Shown one piece after another: positions 33,059 to 41,663 of a stretch of DNA of 41,663 nucleotides. The translations under genes were made by a program, and so were the position numbers. The stretch is from Candidatus Sumerlaeota bacterium. Lineage in GTDB: Bacteria; Sumerlaeota; Sumerlaeia; SLMS01. Position 1 is the first letter of the stretch. Every line of letters starts with the position of its first letter. The stretch spans positions 1-41,663 of the forward strand of contig SLMS01000085.1 of the NCBI GenBank assembly GCA_007133495.1. The letters are read 5' to 3'. A model generated the notes under the pieces. It ran no database searches. It saw nothing but the letters and a program-made list of their open reading frames with translations, and was not told where the DNA came from.

Positions 33059-33673
33059 TTAGCGGTAAGCCGACCCGTATTGCTGCGCCAGTGTGGCGTT
33101 TAGCCTCTGAATGACCTCGGCGCACACGGCGCGGAAGGACTCCACCACTCCCTTGTTCTGGACCGCGATGGCCTCGAACGAACGGCAGCCGCGTTCGTTG
33201 AGCAGCTCCTCGAACTCCTCCACCGGGGTCACGTAAAACAGGTCCCTCTTATTGTATTGGTAAACCAGCGGAATCGTCTGATAATCGTACCCGTACTCCC
33301 TCAGCATTTCCTTCAGGTCCTGGAGCGACTCCAGGTTGTCCTCGACGCGGGACTTGTCGCTGTCCGCCACGAACACCAGCCCGTCCACGCCGTTGAGGAC
33401 CATCTTGCGGGTCGAACGGTAGTAGGGCTGGCCGGGGACGCCGTAGATGAGGAACTTTGTTTTGAAGCCGGCGATCTCTTCGAGGTCCATCGAGAAGTAG
33501 TCAAAGAAGAGCGTCCGGTCCCCTTCGGTGTCGATCGAGGAGAGCTTCGTGCGGCTTGTTTCGGGGATCAGGCCGTGGATGTTCTGAATGTTGGTGGTCT
33601 TCCCGCCCAAGCTCGGGCCGACATAGACGATCTTGCAGTTTATCTCACGAGTGCGGTAGTTGATGATGGGCAT
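33059..33673 (-). CDS. mglA: MglA-like small Ras-family GTPase
   Basis: A 204-residue cytosolic GTPase of the bacterial MglA group. The P-loop is VYVGPSLGGKTTNIQNIH (about 16-33; GGKTT at 23-27). TEGDRTLFFDYF (49-60) is a hallmark of MglA. The switch II region IYGVPGQPYYRSTRK (76-90) carries the family's atypical PGQ form. The base-recognition motif is YNKRDL (140-145). MglA sets front-rear polarity in gliding bacteria, but many non-motile genomes carry homologs with unknown roles. With the Roadblock partner directly downstream, this is a minimal polarity module. No gliding or type IV pilus genes are in the window. The gene follows gnd by 187 bases. Confidence 0.94.
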   Translation of the reverse strand: MPIINYRTREINCKIVYVGPSLGGKTTNIQNIHGLIPETSRTKLSSIDTEGDRTLFFDYFSMDLEEIAGFKTKFLIYGVPGQPYYRSTRKMVLNGVDGLVFVADSDKSRVEDNLESLQDLKEMLREYGYDYQTIPLVYQYNKRDLFYVTPVEEFEELLNERGCRSFEAIAVQNKGVVESFRAVCAEVIQRLNATLAQQYGSAYR

Positions 33674-33860
33674 GGAATTGAGGCCGGTGCTGGTGTAGTG
33701 AGGACTGGTTTTTTCCCGGCTAACTTTGCAGCTAAGGCTTTGGCACTCCCGTCTGATTGGTCTCGCTTATCGCCTAGGGGGGCGGTGAGGTGCGTGCCCG
33801 TCAACAGAAAGTCCGCCCCGGGTGCAGCGAAATCCGGTCAAGGGGAGCCGGGCCGTAGTC

Positions 33861-35318
33861 TCAAGCGTTGTAACTACTGGCGGTGGTGCTCCCTCCCTGT
33901 CCAGTCCAATTTGTGTGGAAGAATTCGCCGCGGGGCTTGTCGAGGCGCTCGTAGGTGTGCGCGCCGAAGTAGTCCCGCATGGCCTGGAGCAGGTTGGCCG
34001 GAAGCCGGCCGCAGCGGAACCCGTCGAAGAAGCCAAGCGCGCTGGACATCGCCGGGGTGGGAAGCCCGTGCAGGGCCGCGAGCGACACGACGAGCCGCCA
34101 GCCTTCCTGCGCAGCCAGCAGTCTGTCCCGGAACCATGGGGCGAGCAGGAGGTTTGCCAATTCCGGGTCGGCGTCATACGCCTCCTTGATGTGGCCCAGA
34201 AAGACCGACCGGATAATGCACCCGGCACGCCACATGAGCGCCGTGCTCCCCTTGTTGAGCTTCCATCCGTACTCGCGGCTGGCGGCGTCTATCATGCCGA
34301 AGCCCTGCGCGTAGGAGACGATCTTGCTGGCCAGCACTGCGCCCTCCAGCGCCGGCACAAGCACCTCCCGGGGAGGCACCTGCGCTCCGGTGCGGTAGGG
34401 CAGCGCCGCCGCGCCTTTCTCGCGCAGTTCCTTGAACGAGGAGAGGTTGCGGGAGAACACCGCCTCGGCGATGAGCGTTATCGGCTGGCCGAGATCAAGC
34501 CCGTCCACCACGGTCCAGCGCCCGGTGCCCTTCTGCCCGGCGACGTCGAGGATCACGTCCACCGCGGGCTTGCCCGTTTCCTCGTCAGTCTTGCGCAGGA
34601 TTTCGCTGGTGATCTCGATCAGGTAGCTGTCGAGGTCGCCCGTGTTCCACTCGGCGAAAACATCCCCCATCTCTGAGGGGGTCATGCCGGCCAGGTCACG
34701 CATCAGATGGTAGGCTTCGCAGATGATCTGGATGTCGCCGTACTCGATGCCGTTGTGGACCATCTTGACGAAGTGGCCGGCGCCGTCCTCGCCGACCCAG
34801 TCGCAGGCGACCTCCTTCTCGTTCACCTTGGCCGCGATGGCTTGGAAGATTGGCTGGATGTGGGGCCACGCTTCGGGATCGCCGCCGGGCATGAGCGAGG
34901 GGCCGTGCAGGGCGCCCTCCTCGCCGCCGCTGACGCCGGTGCCGACGAACAGAATGCCCTTTTCCTTCAGGAACTGGCGCCGGCGCGTCGTGTCCGGCCA
35001 GTAGGAGTTCCCTCCGTCGATCACGATGTCTCCCGGGTCCAGGTGCGGCAGGAGCTGCTCGATCACCGCGTCCACGGGTTTGCCCGCCTTGACGAGGATC
35101 ATCGCTTTACGCGGGGGCTTGAGGCTCGCCACGAACTCCTCGATGGAGCGGGTGCCGATGATGTTCCTGCCCTTGGCGCGGCCGGAGAGGAAGGCATCCA
35201 CCTTCTCCGTCGTGCGGTTGTAAACCGCCACGGGGAAGCCCTTGCTTTCGACGTTGAGGACGAGGTTTTCGCCCATTACTCCGAGGCCGATGAGGCCAAA
35301 GTCCGCCTGCTGCGCCAT
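33861..35318 (-). CDS. gnd: 6-phosphogluconate dehydrogenase, decarboxylating
   Basis: A 485-residue cytosolic enzyme of the pentose phosphate pathway. It converts 6-phosphogluconate to ribulose 5-phosphate and CO2 with production of NADPH. The NADP-binding motif GLGVMGENLVLNVESKGF is at residues 11-28. IVIDGGNSYWPDTTRR and FVGTGVSGGEEGALHGPSLM follow. The catalytic region GAGHFVKMVHNGIEYGDIQI holds the conserved Lys and His-Asn. LDVAGQKGTGRWT and the C-terminal YFGAHTYERLD are as expected. The ATG at 35318 has AAGGA upstream. Length is standard for the long (dimeric) form. It lies upstream of mglA on the same strand; no functional link is known. Confidence 0.96.
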   Translation of the reverse strand: MAQQADFGLIGLGVMGENLVLNVESKGFPVAVYNRTTEKVDAFLSGRAKGRNIIGTRSIEEFVASLKPPRKAMILVKAGKPVDAVIEQLLPHLDPGDIVIDGGNSYWPDTTRRRQFLKEKGILFVGTGVSGGEEGALHGPSLMPGGDPEAWPHIQPIFQAIAAKVNEKEVACDWVGEDGAGHFVKMVHNGIEYGDIQIICEAYHLMRDLAGMTPSEMGDVFAEWNTGDLDSYLIEITSEILRKTDEETGKPAVDVILDVAGQKGTGRWTVVDGLDLGQPITLIAEAVFSRNLSSFKELREKGAAALPYRTGAQVPPREVLVPALEGAVLASKIVSYAQGFGMIDAASREYGWKLNKGSTALMWRAGCIIRSVFLGHIKEAYDADPELANLLLAPWFRDRLLAAQEGWRLVVSLAALHGLPTPAMSSALGFFDGFRCGRLPANLLQAMRDYFGAHTYERLDKPRGEFFHTNWTGQGGSTTASSYNA

Positions 35319-35567
35319 GCGTGGTTCCTTGTGGTGCTGCCGGAATCGCCCGGTGCTCCGGGAGCGAAAACCATGGGAGCGCAACGCCGGCAGTGGGCAA
35401 AGCGAAAGTTCCTGTGAGTCCCGGGAAGAGAAGAAAGGGGACACCGATGGCAGGCCGGAAGACCCGCCCATGCGGCCGGTGAAGCGTTTCCCGTTGAGCC
35501 AGTTTCCCCCCGGGTCCATGGTGAGGCGCGATGTCTTGACATTTCACCGGGGAAGAGCAACGGCCCA

Positions 35568-36743
35568 ATGCCGCCACCACCGCCGACGATCCTGTTCATG
35601 GGCTGGCTGTTCGAGCGGGATTGGGGAGGGCTGCGCGGGATGGCCGAGTCGCTGCTCCGGGCCGCCGCGCCGGTCTGCGAGAAGCAGGGCCGCACGATCG
35701 AAGTGCTGGTGCCGCGGAAGGGCCTCTGCCCCGTGCGGTCCCGCGCCATTGTGGAGGTCCACCTGCCCCTTTGGCGCAACATCCACCTGACTTGGGACCA
35801 CTGGACCGTGCCGATGTACGCGCGTTGGCGGAAGAAGGCGGTCCTGTTCAACATGAAGCAGGTTCTCCCCGCCTTCTGCAGTGTCCCTGCCTTTCCGCTG
35901 CTCCACGACATGAGCCTGCTGGCCCAGCCGCAGAAGTTCCCCTGGCGGGAATACCGGCTTGCCGATTCGCTTTACATGGGCGTTGCGGTCCGCCGCTCGG
36001 TCCGCCGCGCACCGATCACCATGACGGTGTCGGAGTCGGTGGCGAAGGATGCCCGTGAGCTGTTCTCCGAGGTCGGACCCGGGCGCTTCCGCGTCATCCA
36101 CCCGGGGATCGACCAGGCCGCATGGCAGCCGCACGAGTGGACCGGCCGGGACCGCGAAATATGGGAGCACCTGCGCCATCGCGGGCTGCGCCGGCCTTAC
36201 GTGTTCTACTCCGGGACGCTCGGGCGCCGGAAGAACGCCGCACTCCTTGCGCACGCCTTCGCCCGCTTTGCTCAGGACCACCCGGAGTATCAGCTCGTGC
36301 TGACGGGCGGTACCGGCCCCGTGCCCCGGGGCAAGCGGCTGACCAACGCCATCGCCCGCATCCCCCCGCGCAGCTTCCTGCGGTTGGGGAAGGTGGACCA
36401 CCACACGCTCCGCCTCCTTTACCAGAAGGCCGCGTTCCTCGTGTATCCGTCGCTGTACGAGGGCTTCGGGTTTCCGCCGCTGGAGGCGCAGGCGGCTGGC
36501 TGCCCGGTGATCAGTTCCCATGCGGGGTCACTGCGCGAGATCGCCGGGGAGAGCGCAATGCTCTTCGATCCGAAGTCCGCCGGCCAGTTATTCCGGTGCA
36601 TGAAGCGCATGACGGACCCGGAAACGCGCCGGGAGTACGCGGCCCGGGGCAGCCGGAACATTGAACGCTTCTCGCCGGAGGAGAGCGCACGGGCCTGGCT
36701 CCAGCTCGCCGACGAGGTGTACGAGGCGGGCCTGGCGAGGTAA
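35568..36743 (+). CDS. GT4 family glycosyltransferase
   Basis: A 391-residue GT-B glycosyltransferase resembling the mannosyltransferase/WbpY-like part of GT4. Recognised by MTVSESVAKDARELF, FRVIHPGIDQAAW, YVFYSGTLGRRKNAALLAHA, LVLTGGTGP and the donor-binding motif YPSLYEGFGFPPLEAQAAGC (E-x7-E, about residues 298-317), followed by PVISSHAGSLREI. Such enzymes build LPS, O-antigen or exopolysaccharide in the cytosol. The annotated ATG gives a run of prolines (MPPPPPTILFMGWLF); the next Met (MGWLF) would also be plausible. It is divergent from gnd, with a 249-base gap that contains no gene. Confidence 0.88.
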   Translation: MPPPPPTILFMGWLFERDWGGLRGMAESLLRAAAPVCEKQGRTIEVLVPRKGLCPVRSRAIVEVHLPLWRNIHLTWDHWTVPMYARWRKKAVLFNMKQVLPAFCSVPAFPLLHDMSLLAQPQKFPWREYRLADSLYMGVAVRRSVRRAPITMTVSESVAKDARELFSEVGPGRFRVIHPGIDQAAWQPHEWTGRDREIWEHLRHRGLRRPYVFYSGTLGRRKNAALLAHAFARFAQDHPEYQLVLTGGTGPVPRGKRLTNAIARIPPRSFLRLGKVDHHTLRLLYQKAAFLVYPSLYEGFGFPPLEAQAAGCPVISSHAGSLREIAGESAMLFDPKSAGQLFRCMKRMTDPETRREYAARGSRNIERFSPEESARAWLQLADEVYEAGLAR

Positions 36744-36999
36744 CCAGCCGCCCGCCCAGCCTTCTCCCGCGACCCTCCCATAAGACTCACGTGAGACAAC
36801 TTAGAGGCGCACCCAGGAGACAAGGCGCGTTTTTGGGCCGGTTTTGCTTGCACTATGATTCCCAAGCGGGAAAGTCAGTCATCCCAGTCAACCGCGCCCA
36901 ACTCTGCGGTGTTGGTAGTGGTTTGGGGGTATCTCATTGATACTCCTTGGGTTAATTGCCGTTCTTCTCCCCCCACCCCGAGACAAGGAGAGCACAATC
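36744..36999. other. Intergenic region before the repeat protein
   Basis: These 256 bases hold no gene. A short inverted repeat, GTATC (36929-36933) and GATAC (36939-36943), lies about 60 bases before the start codon and might be a regulator site or chance. No clear promoter hexamers were found. Confidence 0.3.
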
Positions 37000-39900
37000 A
37001 TGCCCACAACAAAGCCCCTTCAGTTCCCCTTCCGCAGGACGACAGCCGCCGGTAAAAACCGGCTCGCTGCTCTGAGTCAGGTACTGGCCTGCCTTCTGTT
37101 CCCGGTCCTGGCGGCGGGAGCCGCGCTTGCCGGCGGAGACAGGAACATCGCCTTTGCCGACGATCTCCCCGGAAGCGGCAACGGACACATTCACATTATG
37201 CCCACCATGAGCGCTGTCTCACTCAAGAACGGCGAGCAGGCCACCATCCAGGCCGTCGTCCGGGCCGAAGCCGGCGCCGTCTCTGTCGAGGCGCGTATAG
37301 ACAAAGAGTCCGGCAACGCGCCCGAGCCGGTCGACACGTTGTCCCTCGCTCCGGCACCTGCAAACCTCGGCGGCATGAGCACCGATGCCACCGTTGGCCT
37401 TTGGCAGTCCGAATGGACCGCCCACAGCCTCGAAGAAGCCTGGTACCGCGTGGCGATTACGGTCACCGATCACGATGGCCGCGTCTATACGGACCGGTCG
37501 CTGCGCTTCAGTGATCCCATCGCCGGAAACGATACGGTGGGCACGACGGACTATCTGAACGCCGGAATGGCCCGGATGGATGCAGTGGATTTCTTCGGTT
37601 CCGCTCATGGGTTGTCGAGTGCGGTAATCGACGCAGCGGAGGGGTACGCATACTTCGGGACCTTCGAGTCCCCGGCCCAAGTGGTGAAAGTGGCGCTGGG
37701 TGAAGGGTCCGGTCCGCCCGAGCGCGTGGGCACGCTTACGCTCGAAGACGGGGAAAGCCATCTCTGGTCCGCAGTGATCGACCCGCAGGACGGTCATGCG
37801 TATTTTGGGACCTTCGCAGGTCCCGGCCAAGTGGTGAAAGTGGCACTGGGCGAGGGGGACGATCCACCCCGGCGGGTGGGGGCGGTCACACTCGAAAGCG
37901 GAGAGGACTGGCTCCAAGGCGGGGTGATTGACCCGGCGGGCGGTCACGCGTATTTTGGTACACATACCAGTCCCGCCCGGGTGGTGAAGGTGGCTCTGGG
38001 CGAGAACTCTGCTCCCCCCCAACGGGTGGGCGCGGTGGAGCTGGCAGACGGGGAAGAATTTATCCGGGGCGCAGTGATCGATCCGCAGCGTGGCCATGCG
38101 TATTTCGGGACAGAGACGTCCCCCGGCCGGATAGTGAAAGTGGCACTGGGCGAGGACTCCGCTCCCCCCCAACGGGTGGGAGCGGTCACGCTCGAAAGCG
38201 GGGAGAACTCACCCATGGCCGCAGTGATCGACGCCGCGGGCGGCCATGCGTATTTCGGGACGCGTGATGGGGGAGACGATCCCGGCAGCGTGGTGAAAAT
38301 CTTGCTGCGGGAGGGGTTCAATGCGCCCGAGCGGGTGGGCGCCGTCACGCTCGAAAGCGGGGAACACGGACTTGTGGGCGCGGTGATCGACCCAGAGGGT
38401 GGTCACGCGTACTTCGGAACCAGTACGGACCCCGGCCGGGTGGTGAAGGTGGCGCTGGGCCAGGACTCCCATCCACCCGAACGTGTTGGTGCTGTGACGG
38501 TGCCGGTCGAGAGTTCTGGGTGGGGCCTTTTCAGCGCGGCGATTGATCCGGAGGGTGGTCATGCGTACTTTGGGACAAACACCGTCCCGGGCGCTGTGGC
38601 CAAGGTGGCGCTGGGCCAAGGGTCGAATCCCCCCCAAGTCGTGGAAACAATTGTGCTCGAAAGCGAGGAAGACTTTCTCCCGGCCGCAGTGATCGATGTG
38701 GCGGGAGGTCACGCATATTTCGGGACGAGCGGGGCCGGAGTTCCCGGCCGTGTGGTGAAGGTAGCACTTGGGGATGGGAAGCTTCGGCCGCAACGCATGG
38801 GGGCGGTAACACTCGAAAGTACAGAAGCCTTTCTGCGCAGTGCGGTCATTGATCCCGCAGCAGGCCATGCATACTTCGGAACAGGAGCATTCGGGGTCCC
38901 CGGCCGCGTCATTAAGGTGGCGCTGGGTGAAGGCCCCGAGCCTCCTGAGCGTATAGGCGCACTGACGCTCGAGAACGGAGAGGAACAGCTTCAGAGCGCA
39001 GTGATCGATCCGGAAGGGGGGCATGCCTATTTCGGGACGAATACGTCCCCTGGCCGGGTGGTGAAGGTGGCGCTCGGGCAAGGAGATGCCCTCCCTCAGC
39101 GCATCGGCGCGGTTGAGCTCGACAGTGGGGAGAATTTTCTCCGGAGCGCGGTGATCGACCCGGCGAACGGCCATGCGTACTTTGGGACAAGCACCTCTCC
39201 CGGCCAAGTGGTGAAGGTAGTGCTTGGACCGGGGTCAACTCTACCCCAGCGCGCGAGCGCGCTCACGCTCGATAGTGGGGAAAATTTTCTTTCGAGTGCG
39301 ATAATAGACACGGCGGGTGGGCACGCGTACTTTGGGACAAATACCTCTCCCGGCCAAGTGGTGAAAATTGCGCTGGAAGCGGGTTCTGCCCCCCCTACCC
39401 GCGTGGGAGCAATAGAACTCGAGAGCGGGGAGGTCTCTCTCTCGAGCGCGGTGATCGACCCCGACGGTGGCCACGCGTATTTCGGGACGGCAGAATTGGG
39501 TGACGTTCCCGGCCGGGTCGTCAAAGTCGCACTGGGGGAGGGCTCCGCCTCGCCCCAGCGCGTGGGCGCCCTTACACTTGGGAGTGGGGAAGAGTCGCTC
39601 CAGAGTGCCGTAATCAATGCGGAGGCGGGGCGCGCGTACTTCGGGACGTCCACAGAGCCTGGCCGCGTGGTCCGGGTGGGACTCTCCCATAAAGGTTTTG
39701 TGAAAGGGACGCGGCTCGTCCTTCCCGAAGAGGGAGAGGTGGAAAGCTTGTCTTTCGCTTCCCACCAGGCGGAGGGAAACGTGCGCCTCGCCCTTTACGA
39801 CACCAGCGCCGATCCCACGCTCCTGTGGCAAAGTGACGTGGCGGAAAACACCGCCACGGGTGATTGGCTCACGATCCCCGTCGAAAATGGTACCCCCTCC

Positions 39901-40287
39901 GCGCTCGTACTCCCCGCGGACGAGTACTGGCTCGCGTGGCAGATCGACACCGCCGCGAACGTCCCCAGCTATACGGCCGGCGGCGCAAACGAGGGCCTCC
40001 TGCTCCCCCACGCATGGGGCGATTTCCCACCCCTGCTTGAAACGGGCACCCCCACCAAACCGACCTTCACAAACGACCGCTGGAGCGCCTACCTGACCTA
40101 CGACACGGACATCAGCCCCACCCCCTGGCGCGTGGTTGGAGACCTCAACAACAGCGGATGCGTTGGTTTCGCGGACTTCGTTATCCTGCTGGAGAATTGG
40201 GATGAGTCTTGGGAAGGCATCCCGCTCGGTTTCCCGGACTTTGTCGCCATGCTGGAAAACTGGGGCACCGGCCCAAACTGTCCGTAA
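37000..40287 (+). CDS. Secreted 14-repeat beta-propeller-like protein with dockerin-like end
   Basis: A 1095-residue exported protein. A basic N-terminus and hydrophobic segment ([19 protein letters not shown]) form a signal peptide. Residues about 215-925 are 14 tandem repeats of about 50 residues with the core [29 protein letters not shown] and SAVIDPxGG, typical of beta-propeller blades; fourteen would suit two seven-bladed propellers. Residues about 925-1040 are a separate beta-rich domain. The end, [20 protein letters not shown] (1046-1065) then [19 protein letters not shown], resembles a dockerin-type calcium-binding pair as found at the C-terminus of many Planctomycetota/Verrucomicrobiota secreted proteins. 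The function is unknown; adhesion or surface display is an inference. AAGGAG lies 8 bases before the ATG, fixing the start. Confidence 0.88.
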   Translation: MPTTKPLQFPFRRTTAAGKNRLAALSQVLACLLFPVLAAGAALAGGDRNIAFADDLPGSGNGHIHIMPTMSAVSLKNGEQATIQAVVRAEAGAVSVEARIDKESGNAPEPVDTLSLAPAPANLGGMSTDATVGLWQSEWTAHSLEEAWYRVAITVTDHDGRVYTDRSLRFSDPIAGNDTVGTTDYLNAGMARMDAVDFFGSAHGLSSAVIDAAEGYAYFGTFESPAQVVKVALGEGSGPPERVGTLTLEDGESHLWSAVIDPQDGHAYFGTFAGPGQVVKVALGEGDDPPRRVGAVTLESGEDWLQGGVIDPAGGHAYFGTHTSPARVVKVALGENSAPPQRVGAVELADGEEFIRGAVIDPQRGHAYFGTETSPGRIVKVALGEDSAPPQRVGAVTLESGENSPMAAVIDAAGGHAYFGTRDGGDDPGSVVKILLREGFNAPERVGAVTLESGEHGLVGAVIDPEGGHAYFGTSTDPGRVVKVALGQDSHPPERVGAVTVPVESSGWGLFSAAIDPEGGHAYFGTNTVPGAVAKVALGQGSNPPQVVETIVLESEEDFLPAAVIDVAGGHAYFGTSGAGVPGRVVKVALGDGKLRPQRMGAVTLESTEAFLRSAVIDPAAGHAYFGTGAFGVPGRVIKVALGEGPEPPERIGALTLENGEEQLQSAVIDPEGGHAYFGTNTSPGRVVKVALGQGDALPQRIGAVELDSGENFLRSAVIDPANGHAYFGTSTSPGQVVKVVLGPGSTLPQRASALTLDSGENFLSSAIIDTAGGHAYFGTNTSPGQVVKIALEAGSAPPTRVGAIELESGEVSLSSAVIDPDGGHAYFGTAELGDVPGRVVKVALGEGSASPQRVGALTLGSGEESLQSAVINAEAGRAYFGTSTEPGRVVRVGLSHKGFVKGTRLVLPEEGEVESLSFASHQAEGNVRLALYDTSADPTLLWQSDVAENTATGDWLTIPVENGTPSALVLPADEYWLAWQIDTAANVPSYTAGGANEGLLLPHAWGDFPPLLETGTPTKPTFTNDRWSAYLTYDTDISPTPWRVVGDLNNSGCVGFADFVILLENWDESWEGIPLGFPDFVAMLENWGTGPNCP
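37645..39690 (+). repeat. 14 tandem coding repeats of about 150 bp
   Basis: Period about 150 bases, each unit encoding one propeller-like blade; several units carry 3-6 extra codons after the AYFGT core (units 5, 8, 9 and 13). DNA identity between units is high enough to see in codons for HAYFGT and VVKVALG but not perfect, indicating older duplication with divergence. The first (YAYFGT) and last (RAYFGT) units are the most diverged, as expected at array edges. Confidence 0.85.
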
Positions 40288-40444
40288 CCGGCAGCCACAC
40301 CTCCCAAACTCCCCCCGCTGCCCGCCGGTCCCTCTGGCGCGGAGCGTTGCGCTTGACCTTGGAGAGGGCCCGGCAAACCGTTCCCCCACTTGCCGCGGGG
40401 CCTCCCCCCAACGCGATTATCCCGAGACGGAGCAAAGACCTCCC

Positions 40445-41215
<771 letters not shown>

Positions 41216-41245
41216 CCCGCGGCTGAGATTTCCCGCACGTGCCCG

Positions 41246-41273
41246 AACCCCCGCCCGCGTGGCGGGGGTTTTT
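41246..41273 (+). terminator. Rho-independent terminator after the cyclophilin gene
   Basis: CCCCCGCC (41248-41255) and GGCGGGGG (41261-41268) form a perfect 8-bp stem over CGCGT, followed by five T residues (41269-41273). Flanking AA can pair with the first T residues. Confidence 0.92.
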
Positions 41274-41274
41274 G

Positions 41275-41469
41275 GTCAGGATGTTTCCGTGCTTCGATTC
41301 CGGTCGTCCAATTGGCTGCGACCGCCTGCCGGGGTCGTGGGTGCTTGGGTCCCCGTTACCGGTGGTGTCGCTTCGCTCAACCACCGGCTACCATCTTGGA
41401 CCCCTTGGCGGGGTCCTCGTAGCGCGACACCTGCCTGCCGCTGAAAGATCGGGCCGAGAGGAATGGGGG
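41275..41469 (-). repeat. Dispersed intergenic repeat, right copy (inverted)
   Basis: Reverse complement of the element at 1-195. Both hairpins are conserved: CCGGTGGT (41359-41366) with ACCACCGG (41380-41387), and GGACCCC with GGGGTCC (41398-41416). The copy begins one base after the T-tract of the cyclophilin terminator. The two copies have the same overall length, suggesting a defined unit of about 195 bases. Confidence 0.85.
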
Positions 41470-41663
41470 TTTTCTGTGCTGCAGTCGTCGGCGGGGAAAA
41501 GCGCCAAACGGGAGTTTGGCGATCCCGGGAGGGTGCTGCGGTTCAGGGCATTTCCGTTCCGCTGCTCGACCACGTGGCGTACTGCGGCCGCAGGGAATCA
41601 TCCGCCGATTTCACCGATTCACGCCGATGGGGGCTGACGCCCGGCCCCGTGGGTGGAGTGAAG
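41470..41663. other. Gene-free window end with hairpin
   Basis: No gene is seen. CGCCAAAC (41501-41508) and GTTTGGCG (41513-41520) form a perfect 8-bp stem over GGGA, directly after the repeat. A second motif near 41600 (CCGATTTCACCGATTCACGC) contains a near-tandem CCGATT. Both look like fragments of further intergenic repeats, judged from memory of similar genomes. Confidence 0.4.

Noticed and set aside
37645..39690. CRISPR array
   Set aside because: Regular spacing is present, but the period is about 150 bp, it is entirely in one open frame, and both repeat and between-repeat parts are conserved protein blades.
41275..41320. tRNA-like T-loop (TTCGATTCC)
   Set aside because: No acceptor, D or anticodon stems can be folded around it, and it lies inside the dispersed repeat.

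Overview
The window is 41.7 kb of GC-rich bacterial DNA (70% GC in the 60-bp stretch 17041-17100 that I counted). It holds about 28 protein-coding genes and no tRNA or rRNA that I can see. An lpxK gene (lipid A 4'-kinase) and an LPS-type chain-length regulator point to a bacterium with an LPS outer membrane. Other clues are a dockerin-like C-terminus on a secreted repeat protein, an MglA/Roadblock pair, a B12-dependent (class II) ribonucleotide reductase, and a dispersed repeat of a kind I associate with Verrucomicrobiota/Planctomycetota and neighbouring candidate phyla. That placement is an inference; no taxonomic marker gene is present. Inverted copies of the repeat lie at bases 1-195 and 41275-41469. 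The window may therefore be a whole assembly contig that ends in repeats.

Layout. 0-5 kb: a MATE efflux pump, a secreted phosphodiester glycosidase-type protein and UDP-glucose dehydrogenase. 5-8.7 kb: a LacI-type regulator, an aldo/keto reductase and a three-gene envelope-stress cluster resembling yqjD-yqjE-yqjK. 8.7-11.6 kb: a membrane GT39-type glycosyltransferase and a GT4 glycosyltransferase. 11.6-14.8 kb (minus strand): dihydrolipoamide dehydrogenase and a secreted endonuclease I-type nuclease. 15.1-20.9 kb: nrdJ, preceded by a candidate NrdR box pair, interrupted by two inteins and ended by a strong terminator. 21-26 kb (minus strand): rsmG, a DPM1-like glycosyltransferase, a UbiD-family decarboxylase and a Wzz-type protein, with an orphan histidine kinase divergent from the last. 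27.5-31 kb (minus strand): lpxK, gluQ and gdhA. 31.5-36.7 kb: a YfcE-like phosphodiesterase, an FxsA-family protein, the Roadblock/MglA pair, gnd and another GT4. 37-41.2 kb: a 1095-residue secreted protein with 14 propeller-like repeats and a secreted cyclophilin.

Functionally the window mixes housekeeping genes (nrdJ, rsmG, lpdA, gdhA, gnd, gluQ) with a scattered set for cell-surface carbohydrate (ugd, four glycosyltransferases, wzz-like, lpxK) and several exported proteins. The most notable feature is nrdJ. Two inteins are inserted immediately before two cysteines that align with catalytic cysteines of the family, so no active enzyme can form until both have spliced. The first intein is AT-rich compared with its surroundings and carries a central insert without a recognisable homing-endonuclease motif. 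The second carries a LAGLIDADG-type endonuclease domain.
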